A DNA stretch of 64,000 nt from Hofstenia miamia. Its lineage: Eukaryota > Xenacoelomorpha > Acoela. Where the stretch lies: the NCBI GenBank assembly GCA_004352715.1, contig SCFE01000018.1, positions 355,033-419,032 of the forward strand, in the 5' to 3' direction. Below are positions 24,041 through 35,277 of this stretch, in pieces. The notes under the pieces are model-generated. The model ran no database searches. It worked only from the letters and a program-made list of their open reading frames with translations, and was not told where the DNA came from. The translations under genes and the position numbers were made by a program. How positions within the stretch are numbered: the stretch's first letter is position 1; the number at the start of each line of letters is the position of its first letter.

Positions 24041-25740
24041 GTAAGAATTTCTTAACCAATCTAATTTCCTTTGTTTTTCAATACCCTACACCTTTTGGTT
24101 TTGATTCTATTATTAGTAAAAGAAAGTAATATAATGGAAGTGTTTCACCTGTATTTACAAAATATTCCACAGAGTTGTTCCTTTTTTTCTTTGATTATTG
24201 TCTAATCGTATATACAAAGATTTCGAAAATTTAACTGCCCACTAAGTGTACCTGTTCACATTATTTGAGTGTGGTAATGGAATATTGACTGCGTCACAAT
24301 TATTTTACCAGCAACTGATATGAAGGTGTTTTTGCAATGCACCAGCAACTGTGACAACACACATCCTTCAGAGAGTATTGCATTAATTATTTAAACAAGG
24401 TTGCGGTTTCATTTTTGACAAGTATTGAATTACCTATTCATTACTAACACTCTAATTCCATATATTTTGTTTCAACTGTTTTCTCAGGTTAATTTACATA
24501 ATTGTTTTGTTAAGAGAGTGCTGTGTTTCAGAATTTGTAAATTTTTGACAGTTTACTGTTGAAAATGGATTTCAGGTTGACCCTTTCTTTTGAAATTTAC
24601 TTCAAGTTAGACATGACTCTCCGATATATAATGTGTAACAGTACATTTCGAGTGTTCATATCCACAAAATTCCAGGTTGTGATTTTTGCCTTATATGTCT
24701 AAATTGAAAATTGCAATTAATGGAAATGATCATGGGCGCTATCGAAATTTGAACCAAGATTTATTGGCATAAGCTTCTAATTAAGTCATGTAGCTAAATA
24801 GACAAATAGGAGTAAAGATTATCCTTGTTTAACGTCGAAGGCCAGAAAAATAACTTATTTCCTGATAAGAGTAATCTTAAAAAAATTGAAATAAAATTTT
24901 AATCTTTTCTAGTATTTTAAATAATGGTTGATGACATAGCCTTTCGCTGTTTGATGTCTGCAATCAATGGCAGTAAACGCTTTCCTTCCTTCCAAATGGA
25001 CTGTAATCATTGTATGTCAACTTTAATTACGTTCTTAATATAATCAGTCTATATATCGATGTTTCCTCTCTATTTTTTTGCATTATTTTTCGAAACAACA
25101 GTTTAGTTTATCTCACGTAGTTCTTTTAAATGTTCGTCTTCCTCCATTTTTAAGTTTTCATATGAGATTGAAGATTTGACATGAGCTCATATATTGTCGA
25201 TAACTAAAATGTAGTTTCGTAGTTGATTATATATAATAATAATACTAATATTTTTTTAGCTTGCATTGCAACCGTACATTTGAATAATAGTTGCAAAGTT
25301 TACTTAAAAATATAAAGTGTAGTGTCAAGATGTCATGTATCCAATTATGGGCATCCTTTATAGTAAATATGGCAGGTAAACTAATGAATTAATCACTACA
25401 ATATTTTTTGCAAATTTGATATACTTTTGCAAAATTTCGACTAATCTATTAAATTTTTTGTGCGTGTGTGTAAATCAATCAGAATATTATGGACATGATT
25501 TTGCATGTTTAGTTAGTTATCTATGCATAAATGGTTTTATTATTCTACTAAAGCCATGTCTTTGTATTGTATTGTTATTGTTTGCAGCATTACGTATTTC
25601 AAACTAACGTATTTCAGTGGTTTATTTTATATTTTGTATAATGATGCGAAATGTTGAGTATTATTTTGTATAAATATTTATATTTGTTACTCATATTTTA
25701 AGGTTATCCGTGAGTTTCGAGCATTTCATTAATTCATTGT
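24041..25740. other. Intron, nothing recognised
   Basis: First 1.7 kb of the intron between exons 2 and 3. AT-rich, no exon or repeat supported. Confidence 0.5.
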
Positions 25741-26106
25741 TTAACACTAGAACGACGACAAGACTCAAATTTGGCTCATTCAATATGCTTGGTTCATTAA
25801 TGATTCATTTGCCAAACAATATAAAAGTTATTTGAACTAGGGTTGTTTTGTGGGACCATTCAGTCCCATGCAATTTCCATTGGGGCCTGTAATTAAATAA
25901 CCTAATAGAAGTGGGAGCAATAATGAAGAAACTGGTACTACCTATTTCAGAATAGCACTAATATTTTTTCCTAAAATATAAGTTGTGCTTTGGGACTAAA
26001 TGGAACCTCGACCACCTCTGGGGCACAGAACCATAATTTGAGCCTCAAATTCTGCCTGTATTCCAAATTTAATCATAATGCGGTGTAACTGTCGTTCTAC
26101 TGTTTA
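25741..26106. mobile_element. piggyBac-like MITE (about 366 bp)
   Basis: TTAACACTAGAACGACGA at the left is met in reverse by GTCGTTCTACTGTTTA at the right, so the ends share CTAGAACGAC with one or two changes. The left flank is TTAA, the piggyBac target, while the right flank has decayed to TTTA. No coding frame. Confidence 0.45.
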
Positions 26107-26495
26107 TGTATTTCTAACCAGCATTCACCACCATTTTATTTCTTAAGCTTTCGATGATATGTGTTGCTCATCTTCAAATACGTTTGACAATGTCAACATA
26201 TGTATGTCACACGCGCAGAATTTAAATTATCTTTAATGTTTTCATTGTGTTATCTATGTGTAAATTTTATAACATTGACTTTGCTCATTTCTGGCCTCTC
26301 TCTAATCTTTTGCACTTAGGGAAAATAATCAATTGCATAAGTAAAAGATGACCGCTTACAATATCTCAAATTTTAGTGCCATCATAGACTTCTTGATATA
26401 TGGCCAAATAATTGCGTTTTTTTCAAAAAAGCGTATTATTATTATATTAGTAAAATATTGTTCTTAAATACAACATTAATAATTAAAGTTGCAAT

Positions 26496-26843
26496 CAGTG
26501 TTGGAAAAAAATTCGATTGAAATTAAAAAGATAAAAAAGATCGTATTTTTTTTATTTAAATCAGATTTTTTTATCTAAGTTTCAATTTTACCCAGACAAT
26601 CTTCCAAAGTAGTAAATATATGAAATCCTTTTGATACTACTATTTTTGAAATTCAATAATTTAATCAATTTTAAAGAAATTGAAGATAAAAAACATGCAA
26701 AACAACATTTTTAGAGCTTGCCAATTCATTCCAATACCAGGGCAATGACTTCAAAACATTTAGAATACACTACTTGTATCTCTTTTAGTGTACTCGATTT
26801 AAATCAATGATTTAAATCAAGTGATTAAAATCGATCAACACTG
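26496..26843. mobile_element. hAT-type MITE with 8-bp target duplication
   Basis: The element begins CAGTGTTGG and ends CAACACTG. Directly outside each end is the same 8-bp word GTTGCAAT (26488-26495 and 26844-26851), the target duplication length of hAT transposons. The 348-bp interior is non-coding and rich in the word ATTTAAATC near the right end. A reverse-oriented relative lies at 33056-33460. Confidence 0.85.
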
Positions 26844-27025
26844 GTTGCAATATTGCATGCATCTGTTAAATGCAATGCGATCTTAGTTTTTCAAAAAAAA
26901 CACTTTATTTCGCCATATATTTGAGCATGCCATATTAAAATTTGATTTTTTATGTAACCATTATTTCAAGAACCATTTTTAGTATACATGTAATTCATTG
27001 TGTGAACTCCGTAAAGAATCCCTAA

Positions 27026-27249
27026 GGCCACGGTTAGACTAGTGATTGGTTCAAAAGTGATCTATTACATTTGAAAGAATTGCACGTCTAACCACCCGAG
27101 ATAATTAGCGATGTGACGGTCACGAAGAAATCGTGCGCGTTCGATTTCCTTGCGATCGTCACATCGCCAATTATCTCGGGTGGTTAGACGGGCAATTCTT
27201 TCAAATGTGATAGATCACTTTTGAAACAATCACTAGTCTAACCGTGGCC
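27026..27249. mobile_element. 224-bp foldback (palindromic) MITE
   Basis: GGCCACGGTTAGACTAGTGA at the left is mirrored at the right end, and pairing continues almost without fault to the middle near 27137, where CGCGTTCG forms the loop region. The arms hold TCACATCGC / GCGATGTGA and CTCGGGTGGTTAGACG words. It is GC-richer than its surroundings. Clear target duplications are not visible, and there is no coding capacity. Confidence 0.8.
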
Positions 27250-27528
27250 CAAGTTAAAGTAATCGTTTCACATTCTTTTTATTTTATCTTATTAACAATT
27301 AATTCTAATTTAATATGCTTTTGTTTAATGAGGAATTGGATTTCTTATAAAAATCAATAAACTTCCACTAGTCTTAATCTTTGTTAAATCTCCATGAAAT
27401 AGTGTTTGAGAGCAATTTAACTAAGAACTAATTCGAGCTTCTAAGACATATGAACGGCGTATTTTACTGTGGCATTGTAGTGGTGATGCGTTCAAAGTGA
27501 TTTTATTTATCAATTATTGGGTAATAGA

Positions 27529-27881
27529 CATAGTGGCAAACGGGTCGGGTCATGAGTCAAAATGTTGAGAATTGCCTGGTCAGAGAAATCTATTGTTTGA
27601 AGGTTTTCCCTGAAATATTAGTGAGAAGCTAACCATGCATTCCCATTTAGTATACAATCTACTAAGCTATATAAAAGTCTACTCCTAAATTAATGTTAAT
27701 GATATTGGTTCATGTTAGTTTTGTCAAACATTTGCACATACAAAGCGGGTTAAAAGCTGACTGTCTGACTCATGGGTCGGATTATGTGTCAACATACTAT
27801 AGGTCGGGTCGGTTCATGGGTTAATTGTCTTCGGATCGGGTTGGGTCTTGGGTCAAAATATGTGACCCGCTTATCACTCTG
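27529..27881. mobile_element. hAT-like MITE rich in GGGTC words
   Basis: The left end CATAGTGGCAAACGGGTC and right end GACCCGCTTATCACTCTG are inverted relatives. Inside are repeated GGGTCGGGT, ATGGGTC and TTGGGTC words. Possible 8-bp flanks (GTAATAGA and ATCATAGA) agree at five positions, so a decayed hAT duplication is possible. A reverse-oriented relative starts at 34694, and the right end alone recurs near 36540-36560. Confidence 0.6.
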
Positions 27882-28316
27882 ATCATAGATACTTGAACCT
27901 CTTAATTTCAACTCGTCATGTTGAAAATTTATTGTATTGAATCTTCAATTTTTCCATATTTTGAAGTTGGTGCTTGTGGTCAAATCAAATTCCCATTTCT
28001 TGTACAAATTATAATTCTTGATGCAACGGTTTAGCATTATTTGACTGAAATTAAAGATATTTCGAATTGTATTGATTCTTTCTTCCGCTTTACGTATTCA
28101 CTCCTTTTTGTTATAGTAAGGATTTGTTCAATATTAATTTTGCTTTTTAAGGTTTATAGAAAGCGAGGGGCTTAAATAGATATTGAACCTAGTAGTTCAC
28201 ATTTCATAAAATCCATGAAACCTTAAAACTGTCGCAATTTAAGCTTTAGTTTTCATTTTCTATGTGTTAGTGATTACATTTTTAATGATATGGGTTTAAA
28301 ATATTGATTATTTTAG

Positions 28317-28385
28317 TATGCAAATATCGTTGCTTCCACCGGCATCTTCGGGATAAGCTCAGCATGTGATACGCTCTTTACACAG
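28317..28385 (+). CDS. MATE transporter, coding exon 3 (23 codons)
   Basis: Acceptor TATTTTAG ends at 28316 and donor GTAGTT starts at 28386. Both boundaries are phase 0. It reads YANIVASTGIFGISSACDTL then FTQ. The GISSACDTL block matches GLSSACDTLISQ in human MATE1 and is the most diagnostic piece of the family in this window. It is the second transmembrane helix, which lines the transport cavity. A minus-strand frame at 28359-28598 is a shadow. Confidence 0.9.
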
Positions 28386-30615
28386 GTAGTTCTTATGTGC
28401 ACTTCTTTCATTTTCGTAATTATTTAGAATTTCGGATGTCGACAGTATAGAAATCTTGGAATCATTTTGCAAACTGGTAATATTTTTAGTTGACTTACAA
28501 CATACGTTGTTCTCAGGCTTACACCTAAATGTATATCTACATATATAGTATATGTACGTACTAATACCTAGCTCTTTGTGCAATTGATTTTGGCACAATC
28601 TACTACATAGTTTGACTTGAGGAATAATGCCTTATTGCATAAAGAGAGTTCCCTTTTTTCCAAAAAAATTTTTCTGCGAATATTTGTTTGAACGGAATTG
28701 GTCCTGGAAATAATAAACATGACGCTAGATGATACAAAGAAATTGAACTATTTATAGTGATTGTCTAGAAGTGATTATCGCATTTTTACAATTTCGAAAT
28801 TGCAATCAGCTTTATGGCTAAAATTTCGGAAGGAATCGAGATAAATGACAGAAGAGTAATTGTATTTTTGGAAATTTATGTACATATATTACTCGACTCC
28901 AAAAGTAGGAGACGCTATTCCTCAAAGAATCATTTTCTAAGCTAAGCACCACGGGACTGAATTGTTTATCATATTAATTTTTGAGATTCTACGTTTTTAA
29001 TTCTACAGTCCAATATTTGATCATGAAGAATATGTTCCTTCGATATCAGAAATATCGATGATATGCACTGTATTGCACCGTGTATATTTTGGCACTATCA
29101 AAACCTATTTGACGTCTCCTGTGATCTGCTATTATATTGAACACATGTAGATTTGGTTGCCAGCAGTGCGAGTTAGTTCGTTATTATATTAGCCTAATAT
29201 TTTATATATCGAGGTTTTATTTTAGAATTATCCAGTTCTACAGCTATACAAATTCAAAAACACAAACCAAGACTTATCACATACTGAAAGTCCGCTAAAC
29301 ATTCTGAACTTTTTGAAAAAACAGGTTTAAATAAAGTGCAATGTCTTCCACGGGTCAATTGAATATACTGGGTTAAATTATCTTGAAATTGTAGTTAAAA
29401 ATGAATTTCTTTGTATAGCTTTTAGTATGTCTGTCTCATCATAAACGTTGTTCAATTCGTTGAATACCACTTTGTATATAATTTTGCTTTCCCCTTGATA
29501 AAATAAAGTTTATTTAATGCAGTAAACACTCCTTCAATGAATTTTGCTCATCGAAATATACTAGATATTAATTATGGTTCCTTAATTCGTAAGAAAATGT
29601 TTGCAACATTGCTACCATTTTTCGAAGAACTATAGAATATATATTAGTTTCAATTCCCCAAATGCTCGTTTGGAATTCAGGCTATCTTATTATCATCAGT
29701 GGTTTAAAATCATCGATTAAAGTGTTAGCTGTCCCACGTTAAATTTTCGAAACCATATATATAGTTCATACTGAGTTTCAATTGTTTATTTTCGATTCAA
29801 TTAATATCTTGTTTGTTTAGTTGTAATCTTGAGGCCACCATCTAATGAACTGTAATTCCTTAAAAAAATCGCCTTATAGCAAAGTTTTGTTCGTAAAAGC
29901 GTATAAACATTTTTAGTAAAAATATTTTGAATATGAAAATATGAAATAACATTTATTATTTGCAGGTGACACTTGTTTATTATTATCATATTTTATATAA
30001 AAGCATGCATTTTGCTTTCACAAAAACGGGCTATATATAGATTTTTCTCAAAAAAAATCAGATTTTATAATGTGCCCATTCGGTACATTTATTTCTTCGT
30101 AGCGCTATAGTCATGATTATGAAATTTATATCATTTTCATTTATGACCAAGGTCAAAAGGTCCATTGCAGTTTTAATAAACTAATGATATTTAGCATTTC
30201 TGTAAGGTTGCACTTGTTTCTTGCAATTTGATGTTAAAGATGCTTCTATGGTGGAGTTAAAAATTCTATTCTCTTTGTCAGACCTTAATTTTCAATAAAA
30301 TGTATTCACATTTGTAATTACTGGGCCTATCATAAGTCAATAAAGTCAAAATTTAGAAAAATATTCCCTTTTACATAGAAACTCCGAAAAATGTGATATA
30401 ATTGATATAACCATGCTATACTACCACTACAAAGAACGATGTGCTATTTTTGTCATTAATGTTAACTTTGTATTGCTGAAATAAATACTTAAAAATTTAG
30501 AATCAGGTAACTTCAAATGTCAAAAAATATGGAAAAATTGGTTGTTAGGTAAATAATGTCAATTTTATAAAGTGAAAGTTTGCATTTTTTAGGTAAAAAA
30601 TAAAAACCTTTTAAT
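28386..30615. other. Intron; a transporter exon is expected here or to the right but was not found
   Basis: The protein segment after SACDTLFTQ, about 28 residues in vertebrate MATE1, should be encoded between 28386 and 32624. I could not place it with correct phase and splice sites. Otherwise AT-rich, no repeat supported. Confidence 0.4.
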
Positions 30616-30848
30616 TACCGTAAATCCTTGTGAATAAGCCGCCACCGGGTAGAAGCTGCACCCCATGCGCATCTGCCATGCCACAGTAATTTTGTACCCC
30701 GCCCACATAAGTTATTCATTTAACAAACATAATTTAACCACGATTTGTCCAAATCAGCATTTGGGCATTCTAAAATGTATTTTAGGCTTAATCCCGAACA
30801 AAGTGAGAAGTTTATAGATATAATCTTTAGACTCGAGGATTTACGGTA
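30616..30848. mobile_element. Small MITE with CCGTAAATCC ends (TA-flanked)
   Basis: TACCGTAAATCCTTG at the left faces GAGGATTTACGGTA at the right, giving inverted ends of about 10 to 12 bp flanked by TA. The interior (AATAAGCCGCC, GTACCCCGCCCAC) is GC-richer than the surroundings. Lone copies of the end word occur at about 36407-36420 and 46368-46378, so it is a family. Confidence 0.6.
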
Positions 30849-30937
30849 CTTCTTGCTAACGCATCTATTATTCTTTTTAGTTGTTTTAGGTAGCAAGTGC
30901 CTGCCACTATTATTTTGATCTTAATGCTTTTTGCATA

Positions 30938-30956
30938 TATATATATATATATATAN
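30938..30956. repeat. TA microsatellite ending in a single N
   Basis: Alternating TA tract of about 18 bases with an N at 30956, probably an assembly join. Confidence 0.9.
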
Positions 30957-31517
30957 TAATTGAATATTTTTCACATTCCTCTTCATAAAGAGTCTTATAG
31001 AACGCTTTATGAATGGTGAAGTGAACATTTTTCAATTAATAATATGGAAAGCCAAATTTGGTCGTGTACTGCTAAAAAATTCGGATAAAGGCTAGTCAAG
31101 ATCTCCTTTGGGATTCAGAAGCTAATCAAAGGGTCCAGGGTGCGAAAATATTTTTAAAGTTTATCTGATATTCTTCTTGTACTCTGCAGATTTGGTCATT
31201 CCAAATTTCCTTCCTAAAATTTTGATTTTTTGTATTTTATGAGATTATGACACAGCCTCATAGTAGTAATAATTCTTGTAAAATGTTAGTTCTTTTTATA
31301 AAAATTATTATTATTTAATATGCTAAAGTGACAACTAATTATTTGGTTTTTGTGTACATTTTGAAACAAAAAATAAAGTATAACTTCAAGAAGGGCCCAA
31401 TTCCAAACAAATTCAATATCGTGAAAAATGGCATTCAATTGGGTTTTATCAAAATCATATATTTAATTAAATAATTTCCATACCTGATTTCTTGCCGGTA
31501 GGATGTTAATCGATTTA

Positions 31518-31518
31518 A

Positions 31519-31557
<39 letters not shown>
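31518..31557. repeat. TA microsatellite with one GTA interruption
   Basis: Alternating TA tract of about 40 bases, interrupted once by G near 31541. Confidence 0.9.
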
Positions 31558-32624
31558 AATAATAATACCGAACCGACTTCTAAGATTTTCATACCGCCGG
31601 GCCCTACTAAGAATCGCTGTACATTAACAAGAAGATGATAGAGTTAGTTCAATTGTCATTCCTACAATAAAGTTGGTCTGTAGAGTGTTTCGAATTATCA
31701 CAAAACTTACCAGTCAAAATGACCGGAATGGGTATTGTAGGTATTCAAGTGAAAATACAGTTAAAATTCAATGAAAATTTTAATGATCATTAAAAACAAT
31801 TTGCATCATAATACAATAATTGCATGAAAATATCAAATCAAAAAGTTCAACTGAAAATTTTTCCAATACAAAACATTTTGTTTCCGATAAAAAAGGCCGG
31901 TTTGGGAATTCTAGTGTTACGACCTCGTACACTGCCGTAAAGTAAAAAATTCTTTCTTTTCTTTAGTTACCGGCAGTGTACGACCAGTCTTAATATTAAA
32001 ACAAAGTTGTCAAGATTCAGGCATATTCAAAATAACTTCCTCCATGTCTTTTCATGACTTCCACTCTTAAGAACATCTCGCAGTTTCTCTGCTTATGGCA
32101 TGGATTTAGTCAGTTGTTTCGAAATGTTGAGCAAACATATTAAAATCATAAGTTAAAAATTCGGAATTGAAATTCAAAAAACTAAATCTGTTATTGATGC
32201 TATTTTAAGAAGAAGTTGAATTGATCGTTAGAGTATATTGGGCTTAATTTACTTGTATTATAAATCCCAATCGTTGTATTTAAGCACATAGGCATTCAAA
32301 ATCAAAGCCTAGCCATGGTCCGGTTTTCTGAAGCATTTTCCCAACGATATGATTCTATGGCTGACAACAAGACGCATTGTTTAGGACAACCCGCTTTCCT
32401 CACTGATTACATCACCATGTAAACAATTAGCCTTACACTAGTCTCTACGCATAATAACTGCTTAGTTAAGTACATATAGGTTACAATAGTATTTTAAATA
32501 TTTTGTTTGCATGTTTTGCAGGAAATTTTAGTTTTGAAATAAATAATTGCACTGTTTTATCATTAAAATTTTAATGAGTTGTGATTTTAGCTTGGCTCAT
32601 ATATTTACCATTTATTTTTGTCAG
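31558..32624. other. Intronic spacer with a small inverted repeat
   Basis: CGTACACTGCC near 31927 and GGCAGTGTACG near 31973 form a hairpin of about 60 bases with a T/A-rich loop. TTCTAGTGTTA near 31910 resembles a piggyBac-like end, but no partner was found. No exon supported. Confidence 0.4.
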
Positions 32625-32690
32625 CATGTCGTTGTTCTTACTCGGTAGTCGAATTCTACGTTTTCTCACAGTTGATGCTAATGTGGCTTC
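32625..32690 (+). CDS. MATE transporter, coding exon (22 codons, incomplete at both ends)
   Basis: Acceptor TTTTTGTCAG ends at 32624 and donor GTGAGT starts at 32691. The exon opens with one base that completes a codon from the unplaced upstream exon, then reads MSLFLLGSRILRFLTVDANV A, and ends with two bases of a Ser codon finished by the next exon. It matches the ALFLNTQHILLLFRQDPDV region of human MATE1 (end of helix 3 and the following loop) without gaps by eye. Its phases are compatible with the downstream neighbour. Confidence 0.65.
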
Positions 32691-32733
32691 GTGAGTGGTA
32701 AGATATTCCTCATTCAAACTAATAGGTATTTAG
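32691..32733 (+). other. 43-bp intron
   Basis: GTGAGT at the 5' end and TATTTAG at the 3' end. It is very small, especially beside introns of several kb in the same gene. Removing it joins the two flanking exons in frame. Confidence 0.55.
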
Positions 32734-32776
32734 ACAAGCTGGCCTCTTCCTAATTATTGCTTCATTCGCTATACCA
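32734..32776 (+). CDS. MATE transporter, coding exon (43 nt)
   Basis: Acceptor TATTTAG and donor GTGAGC. One base completes the Ser codon of the previous exon, followed by QAGLFLIIASFAIP, ending in phase 0. Joined to the previous exon, DANVAS-QAGLFLIIASFAIP lines up residue for residue with the DPDVSRLTQTYVTIFIPALP stretch of human MATE1 (helix 4). Confidence 0.6.
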
Positions 32777-33055
32777 GTGAGCGTTTAATTTAGTTTGTAT
32801 TTAATTTCAAGATAGATACAAATTACCAACCTACTCCTACTGTAATTCGTAAAAAAATGTTGACTATCAGTACTTCTGACTTATCAAGAACGAATTTGTT
32901 CTTTGTAGGCGGAAGTGTACTCAAGTAGATTATAATCTTTTATTTTGATTTATGATTATAATTCTTGAATGGTTGTTGCATTTTATGATAATCAAGATTG
33001 GAAGCACGTCGGGTTTTTCTTGCTGCGACCCACGTTCAATCCACAATGCTTTGAC

Positions 33056-33460
33056 CAGTGTTGGTAAATTTAAATCACTCGATTTAAATGATTGATTTAA
33101 ATCGGATTTAAATTATGATTTAAATCAAAACACATTATTAGTTCAATTATTGATTTAAATCAAGTACACTAGAAGAGATACAATTAGTGTATTCTAATTG
33201 TTTTGAAGTCATTGCCCTGATATTGGAATGAATTGACAGGCTCTGAAATATTGTTTTGCATGTTTTTTATCTTCAGTTTATTTAAAATTGATTAAATTGA
33301 TTGTATTTCAAAAATAGTAGTATCAAAAGGATTTCTAATATTTACTACCTTGGAAGATTGTGTGGGTAAAATTGAAATTTAGATAAAAAAAATCCAATTT
33401 AAATAAAAAGAATCCCATTTAAATCAAAAAAATTTGATTTAAATAAAAAAATCCGAAACG
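33056..33460. mobile_element. Reverse-oriented relative of the CAGTGTTGG hAT MITE
   Basis: Starts CAGTGTTGG and is a reverse-complement relative of 26496-26843. Shared long words include TTTTGAAGTCATTGCCCTG and AATAGTAGTATCAAAAGG in opposite orientation. It has more ATTTAAATC repeats than its partner. The far end has lost a clean CAACACTG, so no 8-bp duplication can be shown. Confidence 0.75.
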
Positions 33461-34081
33461 TTGTATGTTCTGTAAATGCATCAATTTTTTCTCGGGCTTA
33501 TCGTCTGAAAGTCTTCTTTGGCTATGGTCACCAATTCGCTGTTCCTTGTAAAACAGAGAATGTTTCAATAAATATTGATTTCGAATAGCCCAAAGTTCGA
33601 CCTGGTGGAGATTCTATTTTAAAAGTACTAACGAACGTCTCCGCAATTATAAGCAATACTTCGTTGTTGAAAGAAAATACGGCCTTCCATCTTGAAACTC
33701 AGTTTTCATTGAATTAGTTTAACATTGCACGTATTACAATGTAAAGCAGATCTGGATTGCTTAGTTACTAAATTGGTTAATTGGAGTAGCATAAAAATGC
33801 ATTTGGAGGTAGTGCGGATTCGGCGAGAACGTATACGGAATTTTCTAATGGTAGCCATCGTAATTGCGATCAGATTGAGTGTTTAATTACATGGAAACCT
33901 AGAGAGAGGACATTGCCCCATACCTACTCTAATATGCCACCGGAATTTTAAATCATGTGCAAATGCAACATTAACCTGGTTTGTGATTGTTTATCAATAC
34001 ACTTTGTTTTTTTATTTGCATTAAGTTTTGTCACTGCACTGTTCCTTGTATTTAGTTTCTTTGTAAACTGTTCTTCTTTAG
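33461..34081. other. Intronic spacer, nothing recognised
   Basis: AT-rich intron between the 43-nt exon and the next 45-nt exon. No repeat supported. Confidence 0.5.
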
Positions 34082-34126
34082 ACTGATTGTCTAATATGTA
34101 CAATTGGAAAATACCTTCAAAGTCAG
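34082..34126 (+). CDS. MATE transporter, coding exon (15 codons)
   Basis: Acceptor TTCTTCTTTAG ends at 34081 and donor GTAATT starts at 34127. Phase 0 on both sides. It reads TDCLICTIGKYLQSQ, the same length as ATFLYMLQVKYLLNQ in human MATE1, with KYL and the final Gln in register. It covers the end of helix 4. Confidence 0.65.
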
Positions 34127-34171
34127 GTAATTTATCCGTTTTAGCGCTTGTTGCTAATTTATGTTTTAAAG

Positions 34172-34269
34172 GGAAAAGTCATACCAACTGTATTCTCCAA
34201 TCTCATTTCTAATATTCTAACACCAGCCATTTGTTTTCTCCTCATTTACAGTCTAAAATTGGGTATTGT
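34172..34269 (+). CDS. MATE transporter, coding exon (98 nt)
   Basis: Acceptor TTTTAAAG ends at 34171 and donor GTAAGT starts at 34270, so the upstream intron is only 45 bp. It reads GKVIPTVFSNLISNILTPAI then CFLLIYSLKLGI, and ends with two bases of a Val codon. This matches GIVLPQIVTGVAANLVNALANYLFLHQLHLGV in human MATE1: the conserved PQ/PT turn, helix 5 and the LGV/LGI loop. Phase is continuous with the preceding 45-nt exon. Confidence 0.75.
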
Positions 34270-34693
34270 GTAAGTATTTATTTTATTCATTCATAAATTA
34301 TTTCTATAAATTCTTTCATTGATCTTAAAATTTCAAAATTTGCGAGTAAGGAACAAGCTTCTAAACATTACACATTTTCAAATTGTTTATGATTATCAAA
34401 TATAATAGTAATATTTGACTCACTACATTATGAACTGTTTAGACACTCATAAACCAAAAAAAATTTAAACAACGCCAAAGAAATAGATTGAAAACAAATT
34501 CATGAAACACATTTAGTCATCTTCGTACTCAATTTTCTAATTGCAGCCAACAGCTGAAGATATGGACTTCAAGACGTTTTCAAACTCTTTTGTATTTCAT
34601 TGTTACTTGCTTTTGACTTTAACCGTTTACATGAAGTTTTAAAACTGAAAATATTCTCGCCAACTAGTTACTCGGTTGTTGCTAGTAGATAAT
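34270..34693. other. Intronic spacer, nothing recognised
   Basis: Start of a large intron. No exon or repeat supported. Confidence 0.5.
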
Positions 34694-35083
34694 CAGAGTG
34701 GCAAACGGGTAACATATTTTGACCCACGTCCCAACTCGATCCGCAGACAATTGACCCATGACCCGACCCATGGGTCAACCAGTTAGCTTTTCACTCGAGT
34801 TGTATTTGCAAATGTTTTACAAAACATGAAACAATCTCATTAACATTAATTTAAAAGTAGGTTTTTCATAGCATCGTAGATTGTATACTAAATGGAAATG
34901 CATGGTTAGTTTTCCACAATATTTCAGGGAAATCCTTCAAACAATACATTTCTCTGATTCAACAATTTTCAAAATTTTGACCCATGACCCGACCCGAGCA
35001 CATGTGACCCACAACCCGGCCCGTCCAACTTTTTTTGACCCAACCCGCTTTTCGGATTGGATCTACCCGTTTGCCCCCCCCCC
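34694..35083. mobile_element. Reverse-oriented relative of the GGGTC-rich hAT-like MITE, cut by a gap
   Basis: Begins CAGAGTGGCAAACGGGT and carries many GACCC words (ATTTTGACCC, GACCCATGACCCGACCC). Over most of its length it is the reverse complement of 27529-27881, including the non-GACCC middle (GGTTAGTTTTCC / CTAACCATGCATTCCC). It ends in a C run at the edge of an assembly gap. Confidence 0.7.
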
Positions 35084-35277
35084 NNNNNNNNNNNNNNNNN
35101 NNNNNNNNNNNNNNNNNNNNNNNNNNNNNNNNNNNNNNNNNNNNNNNNNNNNNNNNNNNNNNNNNNNNNNNNNNNNNNNNNNNNNNNNNNNNNNNNNNNN
35201 NNNNNNNNNNNNNNNNNNNNNNNNNNNNNNNNNNNNNNNNNNNNNNNNNNNNNNNNNNNNNNNNNNNNNNNNNNNNN
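35084..35277. other. 194-N gap between two C runs
   Basis: Ns at 35084-35277, preceded by a run of about 9 C and followed by a run of about 10 C, so the missing sequence probably includes a long C homopolymer. Confidence 0.95.

Noticed and set aside
29153-29220. Frame FGCQQCELVRYYISLIFY after TGTAG, resembling the YGSQNLKHVG segment missing from the transporter
   Set aside because: The required splice phase does not fit the exon ending at 28385, and the segment would be several residues short. Probably chance.
30894-30937. Hydrophobic frame QVPATIILILMLFA before a TA tract, possible helix-3 exon
   Set aside because: It lacks the expected N-terminal half and has no donor before the TA tract.
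26496-35083. Idea that 26.5-27.9 kb and 33.1-35.1 kb form one inverted segmental duplication
   Set aside because: Both repeat families are inverted between the two places, but they stand in the same left-to-right order. An inverted duplication would reverse the order, so independent insertions are simpler.
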